The notes: generated from the letters alone by a model not told the origin. DNA of 43,926 nt from Nitrospirae bacterium JdFR-86 (GCA_002011815.1 MTOV01000005.1:1-43926); one strand, 5' to 3'; shown: positions 1-9,152, counted from the first letter of the stretch. Numbers and translations: made by a program.

Positions 1-155
1 AAAATTTTTTGTGTCTGAAACCCGAAGGGTTGAGTTTAAAAAATTTTACCGGAGGCAGACCGAGTAAGCCGCCCGGAAATTTTCACAGGGCGCCCTTTTT
101 GCGCTACTTTTTGGGCGAGCAAAAAGTAGCAGAGGTTTGAGGCGGAGCCCCATAA
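1..155 (+). repeat. Structured dispersed repeat, copy 1 (5' end cut by window)
   Basis: This gene-free stretch upstream of argG is a second copy of the sequence at about 22911-23066. It folds into nested hairpins. The outer stem is 1-10 with 38-47 (10 bp, perfect), the inner stem is 19-23 with 27-31 around a GAA loop, and a third stem pairs 103-113 with 120-130 around the loop GGCGAG. The linker at about 46-97 is nearly identical in both copies, whereas the stems differ in sequence but stay paired. It has no credible coding frame. The family is not one I can name. It resembles short intergenic repeats in which only secondary structure is kept. The 5' boundary is unknown because the window starts inside or at its edge. 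Confidence 0.75.
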
Positions 156-176
156 ACATAAAACCCTTGCTGGTGT

Positions 177-206
177 TTTACATTTATTTTTATTTTATGC
201 TATGGT
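177..206 (+). promoter_or_regulatory. Probable sigma70 promoter of argG
   Basis: TTTACA (177-182) is followed after 18 bases by TATGGT (201-206), and the TGC just before it makes an extended -10. Transcription would start near 213 and leave a leader of about 37 bases with GGAGG at 241-245 before the argG ATG. No attenuator or arginine operator was recognised. Confidence 0.45.
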
Positions 207-249
207 TTAATTTGTCCTGAAGCCTGACTAAAAAGACTTTGGAGGCCTT

Positions 250-1431
250 ATGAAAAAAATCGTTCTTGCTTATTCAGGCGGGCTTGATACTTCTGTAGCC
301 ATCAAGTGGCTCAAAGAGGAATACGGTGCCGAGGTCATCGCCTTCTGTGCAGACCTGGGGCAGGGCGAAGACCTGAAGGCGATAAAAAACAAGGCGCTTA
401 AAACCGGTGCCTCGAAAGTCTATATGGAAGACCTCAGAGAAGAGTTTGTAAAAGACTATATATTCCCCATGCTCAGGGCAAATGCAGTGTATGAAGGCGG
501 ATATCTCATGGGCACATCCATAGCAAGACCGCTTATTGCGAAAAAGCAGATCGAGATCGCAAAAAAAGAAAAAGCCGCAGCAGTTGCACACGGGGCAACA
601 GGCAAGGGGAACGACCAGGTAAGATTTGAACTCACTTACTATGCCCTTAAGCCGGACATAAAGGTCATTGCACCATGGCGTCTCTGGCCCTTTGATTCCA
701 GACAGTCTTTAATCGAGTATGCACAGAGCCATAACATTCCCGTGCCTGTTACAAAAGAGAAGCCTTACAGCACAGATATGAACATATTCCATATAAGTTA
801 TGAGGGCGGTATACTCGAAGACCCGTGGGCAGAACCACCTTCTGACATGTATACAATGATAGTGCCACCTGAAAAAGCACCCAACAAGCCTACCTATATT
901 GAAATCGGCTATGAAAAAGGCAATCCTGTTTCTGTCAACGGCAAGAAGATGAAACCTGTAAAACTCCTGCAGAAGCTCAATGCCATTGCAGGACTAAACG
1001 GCATTGGAAGACTCGATATTGTAGAGAACAGATACGTAGGCATGAAATCAAGAGGAGTCTATGAGACACCCGGTGGCACAGTGCTTCATGCTGCCCACAG
1101 GGCAATCGAGTCTATTACCCTGGACAGAGAAGTCCTGCACTTAAGGGACTCTCTTATTCCAAAGTATTCCGAACTTATATATTACGGTTATTGGTTTTCG
1201 CCGGAAAGAAGCGCCCTCCAGAAGTTTATTGATGAAGTACAGGAAAACGTTACAGGCACGGTCAGACTCAAACTGTACAAAGGTTCTGTGACTGTCGTGG
1301 GAAGAAAGTCACCAGTATCGCTTTATCGTCCTGAACTTGCAACATTTGAGGCAGAGGAGGTTTATAACCAGAAAGACGCCGAGGGGTTTATAAAACTCAA
1401 CTCCCTGAGACTGAGAATAAAACAGATGTAG
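250..1431 (+). CDS. argG: Argininosuccinate synthase
   Basis: Cytoplasmic enzyme that joins citrulline and aspartate using ATP to give argininosuccinate, the penultimate step of arginine synthesis. The 393-residue protein has the N-type ATP pyrophosphatase loop SGGLDTS at residues 9-15 and the family motif GATGKGNDQ at about 115-123. Its length matches the usual ~400. The start is supported by GGAGG four bases before the ATG. No other arginine gene is nearby. It is followed after a short gap by dprA, so grouping with DNA-processing genes reflects position rather than pathway. Identification rests on strong motif and full-length similarity recalled for the family. Confidence 0.97.
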   Translation: MKKIVLAYSGGLDTSVAIKWLKEEYGAEVIAFCADLGQGEDLKAIKNKALKTGASKVYMEDLREEFVKDYIFPMLRANAVYEGGYLMGTSIARPLIAKKQIEIAKKEKAAAVAHGATGKGNDQVRFELTYYALKPDIKVIAPWRLWPFDSRQSLIEYAQSHNIPVPVTKEKPYSTDMNIFHISYEGGILEDPWAEPPSDMYTMIVPPEKAPNKPTYIEIGYEKGNPVSVNGKKMKPVKLLQKLNAIAGLNGIGRLDIVENRYVGMKSRGVYETPGGTVLHAAHRAIESITLDREVLHLRDSLIPKYSELIYYGYWFSPERSALQKFIDEVQENVTGTVRLKLYKGSVTVVGRKSPVSLYRPELATFEAEEVYNQKDAEGFIKLNSLRLRIKQM

Positions 1432-1471
1432 ACGGCAGAAAGGGCATTTGCCTGCCCGCAGCACCCGTGTT

Positions 1472-2557
1472 ATGCATAACGACATACATCTCATAGCACT
1501 TTGTTCTATTCCTGACATAGGTCCTGTGACTGTAAGAAGGCTTGTCTCGGTCTTCGGCTCGGCAGAAGCAGTCTTTAAATCAGGGGTTAAAGAGCTTACT
1601 GGAGTTGAAGGAGTTGGGAAGAAAAGGGCGGAGGCTATCAAAAACTTCTCCGGATTCAGTGGAATCGAAAGAAACTTAAAGAAACTAAAGAATCAGGGGG
1701 TAAAAGTTATCGCGCTTGATTCAGACAGATACCCTGAGATGCTCAGGAACATACAGGATCCACCTCTTGTTATTTACATGAAAGGCGATATGACACCAGA
1801 AGACAAATACGCCATAGCCATAGTGGGTTCAAGGAAACCCACTCCGTATGGCATATCTGTAACCGAGACCATGGCCTCTGAGCTGGCTTCGATGGGTTTT
1901 ACCATAGTAAGCGGTCTTGCACGGGGCATAGACACTGCTGCGCATAAAGGCGGGGTAAGATGCGGCGGAAGAAGCATTGCTGTTTTAGGCTCAGGCATAG
2001 ATGTGCCGTATCCGCCTGAAAACAAAGGACTCATGGAAAGAATCTCAAAGGCAGGATGCGTGCTTAGTGAGTTTGCGCCTGGAACTCCGCCTAACAAAGA
2101 AAACTTTCCCCGTCGTAACAGAATAATAAGCGGGCTTTCCCTTGGTGTGCTCGTGGTGGAGGCAGCAGCAGAAAGCGGTGCTCTTATAACCGCACGCTAT
2201 GCACTTGAGCAGGGAAGAGAGGTCTTTTCAATCCCTGGAAACATAAATTCCAAAGTATCTTCAGGCACAAACGAGCTTATAAAACAGGGTGCAAAACCTG
2301 TAGTAAAGGCAGAGGATATCGTGGAGGAACTTGCACCACTGCTTAGAGGCTTTATAAAATCAAAGGAAAAGGTTAAAATTTCTGTTTCTGACGAGGAAAA
2401 GGCTCTCTGCAAGATAATGACCGGAGAGCCAAAACACATAGACGACATCTCAAGGGAAAGTGGAATGCCTGTCTCAAAGGCCCTTGCAGTACTGCTTGGG
2501 CTTGAGCTCAAAGGCATTGTAAAACAACTGGAAGGAAAGAGGTTTTATCTGGCATAA
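1472..2557 (+). CDS. dprA: DNA-processing protein DprA (Smf)
   Basis: DprA binds incoming single-stranded DNA and loads RecA during natural transformation, acting in the cytoplasm. An N-terminal helix-hairpin-helix pair (IPDIGP..., GVEGVGKKRAEAI) precedes the Rossmann-like core, which has GSRKPTPYG, VSGLARGIDTAAHKG, PRRNRIISGLS and GALITARYALEQGR. A C-terminal winged helix (last ~65 residues) is also present. The start is uncertain. ATG 1472 gives the usual family N-terminus but has no ribosome site. A TTG at 1448 would add eight residues and has AAAGGG just upstream. A comF gene lies at 27695, so two competence genes occur in the window, though comF homologues are common outside competence. 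Confidence 0.94.
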   Translation: MHNDIHLIALCSIPDIGPVTVRRLVSVFGSAEAVFKSGVKELTGVEGVGKKRAEAIKNFSGFSGIERNLKKLKNQGVKVIALDSDRYPEMLRNIQDPPLVIYMKGDMTPEDKYAIAIVGSRKPTPYGISVTETMASELASMGFTIVSGLARGIDTAAHKGGVRCGGRSIAVLGSGIDVPYPPENKGLMERISKAGCVLSEFAPGTPPNKENFPRRNRIISGLSLGVLVVEAAAESGALITARYALEQGREVFSIPGNINSKVSSGTNELIKQGAKPVVKAEDIVEELAPLLRGFIKSKEKVKISVSDEEKALCKIMTGEPKHIDDISRESGMPVSKALAVLLGLELKGIVKQLEGKRFYLA

Positions 2558-2559
2558 AC

Positions 2560-2730
2560 ATGGCTAAGGCATACAGTGGTGAAATAAACCTTGCTGAGTA
2601 TCTTGATGCTGACGAGCTTGATGCCGTCAGAACAGTGCTCGCTTACATTCTGATGAAGAACACCGACCTGGACGGAGAGACGATATATTCGCTGGTCTTT
2701 CAGGGCGGAGACAAAATAATCTGGCATTAA
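2560..2730 (+). CDS. Small conserved-looking protein between dprA and topA (56 aa)
   Basis: An open frame of 56 codons (ATG 2560, TAA 2728-2730) fills the dprA-topA gap exactly, beginning two bases after the dprA stop and ending 12 bases before the topA start. The product starts MAKAYSGEINLAEYLDADEL and ends DKIIWH. It is acidic, probably a two-helix domain followed by a short strand. Codon choice looks like its neighbours, and translation could be coupled to dprA since no Shine-Dalgarno sequence precedes it. I do not recognise the family. The precise fit in an operon with same-strand neighbours argues that it is real. Confidence 0.6.
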   Translation: MAKAYSGEINLAEYLDADELDAVRTVLAYILMKNTDLDGETIYSLVFQGGDKIIWH

Positions 2731-2742
2731 AGAGGTGCGCTG

Positions 2743-5028
2743 ATGAACTCACTGGTTATTGTAGAGTCGCCTGCAAAGGCAAAAACCATAAATAAGATTC
2801 TGGGGAAGGGGTTTAAAGTCAAGGCATCTGTAGGTCATGTAAAAGACCTGCCTGCCAAGGAACTCGGCGTTGACGTGGAAAACGACTTCAAGCCTGCCTA
2901 CGGGATAATCCCTGGCAAGGAAAAAATCATAAAGGAACTCAAGCGCGCTGCAAAGGATGCAGACCGTGTTTATCTTGCCCCGGACCCTGACAGGGAAGGA
3001 GAGGCAATAGCCTATCACATAGCAACTGAAATCGCAGGCAAAGACAACGGGGATAAGATATTCAGGGTCACATTCAACGAGATAACAGAGCGGGCAGTAA
3101 AAGACGCCATAAACAATCCCGGCAGAATAGACATGAACAAGGTTGATGCCCAGCAGGCAAGAAGGATTCTCGACCGGCTTGTGGGCTATGGGTTAAGTCC
3201 GCTTTTGTGGAAAAAGGTAAGAAGAGGGCTTAGTGCAGGAAGAGTTCAGTCTGTTGCCGTAAGGCTCATAGTCGAAAGAGAACGGGAAATAGAATCTTTC
3301 AAGAAAGAGGAATACTGGTCTATAACCGCAGAACTTGAAGGCACAGCACCACCTGCCTTCAAGGCAAGGCTTTACAAATACGGGGATAAACTTGTCATAA
3401 ACCGGGATGCCCCTGAAGGACAGAGATTTCTCATCACCAATAAGGAAAGTGCCGACAGGATCGCTGCTGAGGTCAGAACAGGAGAGTTTACCCTAGACAA
3501 AATAGACAAGAGGCTCCGGAAGAGAACACCGCCTCCGCCTTTCATAACCAGCACCCTGCAGCAGGAAGCAGCACGGAAGTTAGGTTTTACAGCAAAGAAA
3601 ACCATGCTCCTTGCACAACAGCTTTACGAAGGCATAGAACTTGGCAAGGAAGGCTCTCACGGTCTTATAACATATATGAGAACAGACTCAGTAAGGGTTG
3701 CCGAAGAGGCGCAGAAATGGGCAAGAGAATATATAGAAAAGACCTTTGGCAAGGAATTCGTTCCTGATAAACCACCGAAATACAAGAGCAAGTCCTCTGC
3801 ACAGGAAGCCCACGAAGCCATAAGACCAACCCTTCCTGAGAAGACACCGCAAGAGGTAAAACCTTTTCTTTCAAGAGACCAGTACCGTCTTTACACGCTC
3901 ATCTGGAACAGGTTTATTGCAAGCCAGATGAAGCCTGCTGAGCTTGAGCAGACCACACTGGAGATATCCTGCCGGACGGAAACCGGCTCTTCGGTTTTCA
4001 GGGCATCAGGCAGTGTCGTAAAGTTTCCGGGCTTTACTGCTCTTTATACAGAGACGCTCGACGAGATAGCGGAAGAGGAAGGACTCCTTCCTCCGCTTAA
4101 ACAGGGAGAGATACTCAAGGTCATTGGTATTGAACCCAGACAGCACTTTACACAGCCGCCTCCGAGATACACAGAGGCTACCCTTGTAAAGACACTTGAA
4201 GAGAAAGGCATTGGAAGACCGAGCACATACGCAACAATACTTTCAACCATTACAGAAAGGAAATACGTGCAGAAAGAGCAGGGCAGGTTTGTCCCGACTG
4301 AACTCGGCATCGTGGTCAATGATTATCTGGTCGAGAGGTTTCCGGAACTTCTGGATGTAGGGTTTACTGCAAAGATGGAGGATGAGCTTGACCGCATAGA
4401 GACAGGCAAGTTCAAGTGGGTAAAGGTAGTCAGGGACTTTTATAAGCCTTTCAGCCATGACCTTTCCGAAGCGGCACAGGCTATAGGCAAGATACGCCCG
4501 AAGGACATTCCCACAGACTCTGTGTGCGACAAATGCGGCTCGCCAATGGTCATAAGGTGGGGAAGACACGGCAGGTTCATAGCTTGCTCCAGCTATCCGA
4601 AGTGCAAGAACACAAAACCCCTTGAAGGAGAAAAACCGGAGGCAAAACCAGAACCCACAGAGGAGAAATGCGAAAAGTGCGGTGCACCAATGCTTCTGAG
4701 GACAGGAAGATTCGGAAAGTTCCTTGCCTGCTCAAGATACCCTGAATGCAAAAACACAAAACCCATTCCCACAGGTGTGAAATGCCCTGAGGACGGCGGC
4801 GATATAATCGAAAGGCGCTCCAAGAAGGGAAAGGCGTTCTGGAGTTGCTCCAACTATCCTGACTGCAAGTTCGCCTCCTGGTACAGACCCATCCCTGAGA
4901 AATGCCCGAACTGCGGCGCTGATTTCCTGCTTATCAAAAAAGACCGTGCAGGAACCCTTATAAAGTTCTGCCGTAACAAAGAATGCGGACACAAGGAAGA
5001 GATAATCGAACAGGAAGAGGCAGCATAG
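2743..5028 (+). CDS. topA: DNA topoisomerase I (type IA)
   Basis: Relaxes negative supercoils by transient single-strand cleavage. The 761-residue protein begins with a TOPRIM domain (VIVESPAKAKTI, then PDPDREGEAIAYH at about 82-94). The catalytic tyrosine is in GLITYMRTDS (Tyr about 311). The C-terminal ~165 residues carry four zinc-ribbon-like modules starting near residues 596, 643, 681 and 721. The third opens CPEDGG and so lacks the second cysteine of a CxxC pair, while the others have complete pairs. AGAGGTG precedes the ATG at good spacing. Pairing of dprA and topA on one strand is common in bacteria. Confidence 0.97.
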   Translation: MNSLVIVESPAKAKTINKILGKGFKVKASVGHVKDLPAKELGVDVENDFKPAYGIIPGKEKIIKELKRAAKDADRVYLAPDPDREGEAIAYHIATEIAGKDNGDKIFRVTFNEITERAVKDAINNPGRIDMNKVDAQQARRILDRLVGYGLSPLLWKKVRRGLSAGRVQSVAVRLIVEREREIESFKKEEYWSITAELEGTAPPAFKARLYKYGDKLVINRDAPEGQRFLITNKESADRIAAEVRTGEFTLDKIDKRLRKRTPPPPFITSTLQQEAARKLGFTAKKTMLLAQQLYEGIELGKEGSHGLITYMRTDSVRVAEEAQKWAREYIEKTFGKEFVPDKPPKYKSKSSAQEAHEAIRPTLPEKTPQEVKPFLSRDQYRLYTLIWNRFIASQMKPAELEQTTLEISCRTETGSSVFRASGSVVKFPGFTALYTETLDEIAEEEGLLPPLKQGEILKVIGIEPRQHFTQPPPRYTEATLVKTLEEKGIGRPSTYATILSTITERKYVQKEQGRFVPTELGIVVNDYLVERFPELLDVGFTAKMEDELDRIETGKFKWVKVVRDFYKPFSHDLSEAAQAIGKIRPKDIPTDSVCDKCGSPMVIRWGRHGRFIACSSYPKCKNTKPLEGEKPEAKPEPTEEKCEKCGAPMLLRTGRFGKFLACSRYPECKNTKPIPTGVKCPEDGGDIIERRSKKGKAFWSCSNYPDCKFASWYRPIPEKCPNCGADFLLIKKDRAGTLIKFCRNKECGHKEEIIEQEEAA

Positions 5029-5040
5029 ACTAAAACCCTA

Positions 5041-5568
5041 ATGAATCCTTTCATCATAGGTGTAGGCGGAGACAAAAGCGGTGCAGGAAAAACCAGCCTG
5101 GTCTGCCGGTTGCTTCAGAGCCTTAAAGGATGGGGAGCTGTAAAATGTACTCCCACCCCTCTTTATTCAGCCGTAATTGACGACATTGAAACCTTAGCCC
5201 AAAAAGACAAAGATACAGCAAGATTTCTTGAGGCAGGAGCAGAAGAGGTCATATGGGTTCAGTCCACAAAAGAAGACCTTGAAGAAACCCTCCGCATAGC
5301 AGTTGACAGGCTTTCGCATCTAAAAGGCGTTATAGTCGAAGGCAATAGCGCAATTGAGGTTTTAATGCCTGATATTGTAATATTTATATTTAAGGGTGAG
5401 TCTGAAGGTTTGAAAGAAAGTGCAAAAAACACTCTGAAAATGGCAGACCTTGTTATCTACAAAAAGGAGCCCTCCATAAAGACTCCTGCAAACGTTAGAA
5501 AATTTCATATCGAGGACAAAGACGGGTATCTAAACTACATCCGGGGAATCATAGATGGAAAAGCTTAA
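5041..5568 (+). CDS. MobB-like P-loop nucleotide-binding protein
   Basis: 175 residues with an N-terminal Walker A loop, GVGGDKSGAGKTS, at about 7-19 and the layout of MobB-type SIMIBI GTPases (FIIGVGG... start, later GVIVEGNSAIEVLMPDI). MobB proteins assist insertion of the guanine-dinucleotide molybdenum cofactor. However, the His and Cys motifs usually cited for MobB are not clear here, no moa/mob/moe genes are adjacent, and the middle differs, so only the P-loop class is secure. It begins 12 bases after topA and overlaps the next small gene by 14 bases, suggesting co-translation. A dethiobiotin-synthase-like role is a less likely alternative. Confidence 0.65.
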   Translation: MNPFIIGVGGDKSGAGKTSLVCRLLQSLKGWGAVKCTPTPLYSAVIDDIETLAQKDKDTARFLEAGAEEVIWVQSTKEDLEETLRIAVDRLSHLKGVIVEGNSAIEVLMPDIVIFIFKGESEGLKESAKNTLKMADLVIYKKEPSIKTPANVRKFHIEDKDGYLNYIRGIIDGKA

Positions 5569-5722
5569 ACAGCAGCTTCAGGAAAAGGCAACCGACGGCA
5601 GGATTTCCTGTGCACTCGCAAGAAAGATTGCCGAAGACCTCGGTGTGTCATACAGGGAAGTCGGCAAAGCTGCAGACGAACTCCGTATAAAAATAACAAA
5701 CTGTGAACTGGGCTGTTTCTGA
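5555..5722 (+). CDS. Small HTH-like protein ending in CELGCF (55 aa)
   Basis: ATG 5555 to TGA 5722 encodes 55 residues. The start overlaps the preceding P-loop gene by 14 bases and the stop shares TGATG with the ccsA start, so it is embedded in an operon. The centre, ISCALARKIAEDLGVSYREV, looks like a helix-turn-helix. The end, IKITNCELGCF, has two cysteines four residues apart plus one more near residue 19. I recall similar short proteins with a C-x-LGCF tail in sulfate-reducing and related bacteria, function unknown. A metal-binding or molybdopterin-linked regulatory role is speculation based on its neighbour. Confidence 0.6.
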   Translation: MEKLKQQLQEKATDGRISCALARKIAEDLGVSYREVGKAADELRIKITNCELGCF

Positions 5723-6537
5723 TGGCTACACTGACATTTGAAATTGCACTGACTCTTTATTTTGCCGCAGTGATAACAGGCATAATAGAGCTTCTTAAGA
5801 GCACGAAGACCACATCAAAGGTTATGCTCTTTCTGGCGGGGATTGGTTTCTTCTCCCACACGCTGAGCATTGCATACCGCTACATTGCCGCAGGACACAT
5901 TCCGATATCCAGTCCTCATGAGGCGACATCGTTTTTTTCATGGTGTATTGTCCTGTTGTTTTTCCTTCTTGAAATCAGATACAAAATCGGACTGCTTGGC
6001 TCTTTCATAATGCCTGTTGTGTTTGCGCTGATGCTTGTCTCTGCGATGCTTCCGCGGGAGATTAAACCTCTGAGTCCTGTGCTTCAGAGTCACTGGCTCG
6101 GCATACATACGCTTTTTGCCTTCCTTGGCAACGCTGCGTTTGCACTGGCGTTCGGCATAGGCATAATGTATCTTGTTCAGGAACATTATGTAAAGTCAAA
6201 GCATCTGGGCGGGTTGTTTCAGCGGCTTCCGAGTCTTCAGTCACTGGATGAGATAAACTACAGGCTCATAACCATTGGTTTTCCCCTGCTTACCATTGCG
6301 ATAATCACAGGTGCACTGTGGGCGGACACTGCATGGGGAAGCTACTGGAGATGGGACCCGCGGGAAGTCTGGTCTCTCATCACATGGCTCATCTACGCAA
6401 TAATACTTCATGCACGGCTGATGGCAGGCTGGAGAGGTAAAAGAGCAGCAGTGCTTTCGATAATCGGCTTTCTGACTATTCTCATTGCATTCTTCGGTAT
6501 CAAACTCCTGGGCAAGGGGATGCATATATTTCCATGA
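5722..6537 (+). CDS. ccsA: Cytochrome c biogenesis protein CcsA (CcsB/ResC/HemX-like)
   Basis: Polytopic inner-membrane protein, 271 residues with about eight predicted membrane spans, of the haem-handling family that presents haem for attachment to c-type cytochromes (system II) or, as HemX, influences glutamyl-tRNA reductase. The tryptophan-rich haem motif WGSYWRWDPREVW lies at about 206-218, followed by a membrane helix with a histidine. The start overlaps the preceding small gene by one base and its stop overlaps hemA (ATGA), so it is translated together with haem synthesis. No ResB/Ccs1 partner is adjacent, so a HemX-like role cannot be excluded. Confidence 0.85.
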   Translation: MATLTFEIALTLYFAAVITGIIELLKSTKTTSKVMLFLAGIGFFSHTLSIAYRYIAAGHIPISSPHEATSFFSWCIVLLFFLLEIRYKIGLLGSFIMPVVFALMLVSAMLPREIKPLSPVLQSHWLGIHTLFAFLGNAAFALAFGIGIMYLVQEHYVKSKHLGGLFQRLPSLQSLDEINYRLITIGFPLLTIAIITGALWADTAWGSYWRWDPREVWSLITWLIYAIILHARLMAGWRGKRAAVLSIIGFLTILIAFFGIKLLGKGMHIFP

Positions 6538-7799
6538 AGATTCTCACCGTAGGGCTTAACCACAACACTGCCGAGGTTGAAGTCAGGGAAAAACTGGCGT
6601 TTGAGGGTCCGAAACTTGAAGAAGGACTGCTCAAGCTAAAGGCGATCCCTGAGATAGAGGAGGCAGTCGTGCTTTCCACCTGCAACAGAGTTGAGATATA
6701 TACGAACGTAAAGGATGCCGACAAGGCATCAGAGGCTATAAGGGCTTTTATCTCCGAGTTTCACGGCATAGACGACAGGCTGCTTGAAAACGCACTTTAT
6801 TACTACAGGGACAAGGACGCAGTAAGACATATCTTCAGGGTCGCATCAAGCCTTGACTCTATGGTAATGGGCGAGCCGCAGATACTCGGACAGTTCAAGG
6901 ACGCATTCGAGTTCGCACTGGAGAAAAAGACCACCGGCGTGCTCCTTAACAAGCTCATGCGGAAGGCAATTTCCGTGGCAAAGAGGGTAAGGACAGAGAC
7001 AAGGATTGCTGAAAACGCAGTCTCGATAAGCTTTGCCGCAGTGGAACTGGCAAAAAAGATATTCACAGAGCTTCAGGAAAAATCAGTCATGCTTCTTGGG
7101 GCAGGCGAGATGGCAGAGCTTGCTGCAAAACACCTCATAAGTAACGGAGTCAAGGAAATTGTCGTTGCAAACAGAACATACGAACGCGGCTGTGAACTCG
7201 CAAAAGAGATGAACGGCAGGGCAGTCAGGTTTGACGAATTTATCAGCGAGATGGTTCATACAGACATCGTAATATGCTCTACAGGCGCTCCGACATACGT
7301 CGTCACAAAGTCCCAGATGCACACCGTCATGAAGGAAAGAAAGCAGAAACCGGTTTTCATTATAGACATCTCAGTGCCGAGGAACATAGACCCTGAGATT
7401 AACGACATGGACAACGTTTATCTCTACGACATTGACGACCTGCAGGGCGTGGTTGACACCAATATACTCGAGAGGACAAAGGAAGCAGAAAAAGCAGAAA
7501 GGATTATAGAAGAGGAGATAGAAACATTTCTCAGGTGGCAGTCATCTCTTGATGCCGTGCCTACCATCATTGCACTTAGAGAAAAAGCCGAAGCCATAAA
7601 AAAGGAAGAAATCCAGAAACTGATTAACAGGATTCCAACCCTCGGCGACAAAGAAAAAAAAGCAGTAGAGCAGATGGCAACCGCCATAATCAACAAGCTC
7701 ATACACCCTCCCACTGCTGCACTTAAAGAGGACTCTGAAGACAAAGACTCACTCATCGCAACCATAAAACGGCTCTACGGGATTAACGAAAAGTCTTAG
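6534..7799 (+). CDS. hemA: Glutamyl-tRNA reductase
   Basis: Reduces glutamyl-tRNA(Glu) with NADPH to glutamate-1-semialdehyde, the first committed step of tetrapyrrole synthesis by the C5 route. 421 residues, with the N-terminal catalytic domain containing STCNRVEIY (nucleophilic Cys50) and the motif GEPQILGQFKDAF. An NADP-binding domain follows with GAGEMAELAAKHL, and there is a C-terminal helical dimerisation domain. The ATG overlaps the ccsA stop by four bases. The two other haem-related genes either side make this a haem locus, although hemB, hemD and hemL are not in the window. Confidence 0.97.
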   Translation: MKILTVGLNHNTAEVEVREKLAFEGPKLEEGLLKLKAIPEIEEAVVLSTCNRVEIYTNVKDADKASEAIRAFISEFHGIDDRLLENALYYYRDKDAVRHIFRVASSLDSMVMGEPQILGQFKDAFEFALEKKTTGVLLNKLMRKAISVAKRVRTETRIAENAVSISFAAVELAKKIFTELQEKSVMLLGAGEMAELAAKHLISNGVKEIVVANRTYERGCELAKEMNGRAVRFDEFISEMVHTDIVICSTGAPTYVVTKSQMHTVMKERKQKPVFIIDISVPRNIDPEINDMDNVYLYDIDDLQGVVDTNILERTKEAEKAERIIEEEIETFLRWQSSLDAVPTIIALREKAEAIKKEEIQKLINRIPTLGDKEKKAVEQMATAIINKLIHPPTAALKEDSEDKDSLIATIKRLYGINEKS

Positions 7800-7842
7800 T
7801 TCCTCTTCTTCATCCCTTAAATGGCATGCAAAATCTGCAAAA

Positions 7843-7851
7843 TGCTATAGT
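7843..7851 (+). promoter_or_regulatory. Extended -10 element just before hemC
   Basis: TGCTATAGT forms an extended -10 (TGn plus TATAGT at 7846-7851). It lies eight bases before ATG 7860, so a transcript would begin at or beside that codon with no room for a ribosome site. No good -35 hexamer is visible at the expected spacing. hemC may instead be read through from hemA. Confidence 0.4.
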
Positions 7852-7859
7852 ATATGGAC

Positions 7860-8804
7860 ATGCAAAAAACCAGGGTCATAATCGCAACGCGCGGAAGCAA
7901 ACTTGCGCTCTGGCAGGCAGAGCACGTAAAGAGCGAAATCCTGCGTTTGAACCCTTCTGTTGAGGTCGAACTCAAAAAGATAAAGACCACAGGGGATAAG
8001 ATTCTCGATGTTCCGCTTGCAAAAGTCGGTGGCAAAGGGCTTTTCGTCAAGGAAATAGAGGAAGCCATGCTCAGGGGCGAGGCTGACCTTGCAGTGCACA
8101 GCATGAAGGACGTGCCCACCGAACTGCCTGAAGGGCTTCACCTCGGTGCAATCCTTAAAAGAGAAGACCCTCGAGATGCATTCATCTCAAGGGACGGGAA
8201 AGTCTCTTTCAAGGACTTACCTCAGGGGGCAAACATAGGCACATCCAGTCTGCGGAGGTCATGCCAGCTTAAAAGCATAAGACCGGACTTGAAAATCACG
8301 ACACTCAGAGGCAATCTCGACACCCGCCTGAGAAAGCTCGATGAAGGACAGTTCGACGCAATAATACTTGCCTCCGCAGGAGTAAAAAGACTCGGGGTTC
8401 AGGACAGAATCACAGAGATACTCGAGCCAGAGACAAGTCTTCCTGCAATAGGTCAGGGGGCAATAGGCATAGAGTGCAGAATTGACGATGAGTTTATAAA
8501 CGGACTCATAAAGCCGCTTAATCACACAGAAACTGCAATATGCGTAAGGGCAGAGCGGGCATTCCTCAGAAGACTGGAAGGCGGCTGTCAGGTGCCAATA
8601 GCAGCATATGCACGGCTACTTAACGGAAAGCTCGTAATGGATGCCCTTGTGGGAAGCATCTCAGGCGACAGGATTATAAGAGGGCACAGGGAGTCAACTC
8701 CGGATGACCCTGAGACATTGGGCACCAAACTCGCTGACGAACTTCTCGAAAAAGGCGCAGACCAGATACTTAAAGAAGTCTATGGAAAAGAAACGCCTCT
8801 GTAA
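7860..8804 (+). CDS. hemC: Porphobilinogen deaminase (hydroxymethylbilane synthase)
   Basis: Polymerises four porphobilinogen units to hydroxymethylbilane. About 314 residues, with [11 protein letters not shown] at the N-terminus, [36 protein letters not shown] and the dipyrromethane-cofactor cysteine in GGCQVP (about Cys243). An ATG at 7854 would add two residues. I chose 7860 because the -10-like TATAGT ends at 7851 and neither ATG has a ribosome site. hemD, the usual partner, does not follow. A zinc-ribbon protein is next. Confidence 0.95.
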   Translation: MQKTRVIIATRGSKLALWQAEHVKSEILRLNPSVEVELKKIKTTGDKILDVPLAKVGGKGLFVKEIEEAMLRGEADLAVHSMKDVPTELPEGLHLGAILKREDPRDAFISRDGKVSFKDLPQGANIGTSSLRRSCQLKSIRPDLKITTLRGNLDTRLRKLDEGQFDAIILASAGVKRLGVQDRITEILEPETSLPAIGQGAIGIECRIDDEFINGLIKPLNHTETAICVRAERAFLRRLEGGCQVPIAAYARLLNGKLVMDALVGSISGDRIIRGHRESTPDDPETLGTKLADELLEKGADQILKEVYGKETPL

Positions 8805-8825
8805 ATAACTGGATATCGGGTTGAT

Positions 8826-9152
8826 ATGTCAAGATTCGTTATCTTTCCAATCATTACAGGCATTATAGGTGCTATCGTCGCAGACAGAAAAGGCAGGAAC
8901 TGGGCGATATGGGGAATCCTGTGCGCGCTCTTCCCCTTATTGCTGATTGTAGTCTTCGCCCTGCCTCCGGTGCTTAAAAGAGGGGTAACAAAAAATTGTC
9001 CTTACTGCGGACAGATAATACGCCACGGTGATTCCAAGTGCAGACACTGCCGGAGGGAACTGCCCATCGAGATGGTGCTGTGCCCTAACTGCAAAAAATT
9101 CGTCCCTGACAAAGACTACTGCATAGAATGCCACAGAAGCCTGAAAATATAG
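8826..9152 (+). CDS. Small membrane protein with two zinc-ribbon pairs (108 aa)
   Basis: The N-terminal half (about residues 3-50) is hydrophobic and could form one or two short membrane spans split by a DRKGRN turn. The C-terminal half carries four Cys pairs: CPYCG, CRHCRRE, CPNCKKF and CIECHRS. These match two small zinc ribbons facing the cytoplasm. No catalytic motif is visible. It begins 21 bases after hemC, in the place often taken by hemD, but has no resemblance to uroporphyrinogen synthase. Function unknown; real gene by composition and cysteine pattern. Confidence 0.75.
   Translation: MSRFVIFPIITGIIGAIVADRKGRNWAIWGILCALFPLLLIVVFALPPVLKRGVTKNCPYCGQIIRHGDSKCRHCRRELPIEMVLCPNCKKFVPDKDYCIECHRSLKI

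Noticed and set aside
1448-1471. TTG 1448 as the dprA start
   Set aside because: It has AAAGGG upstream but adds eight residues outside the family pattern; not excluded, only less favoured.
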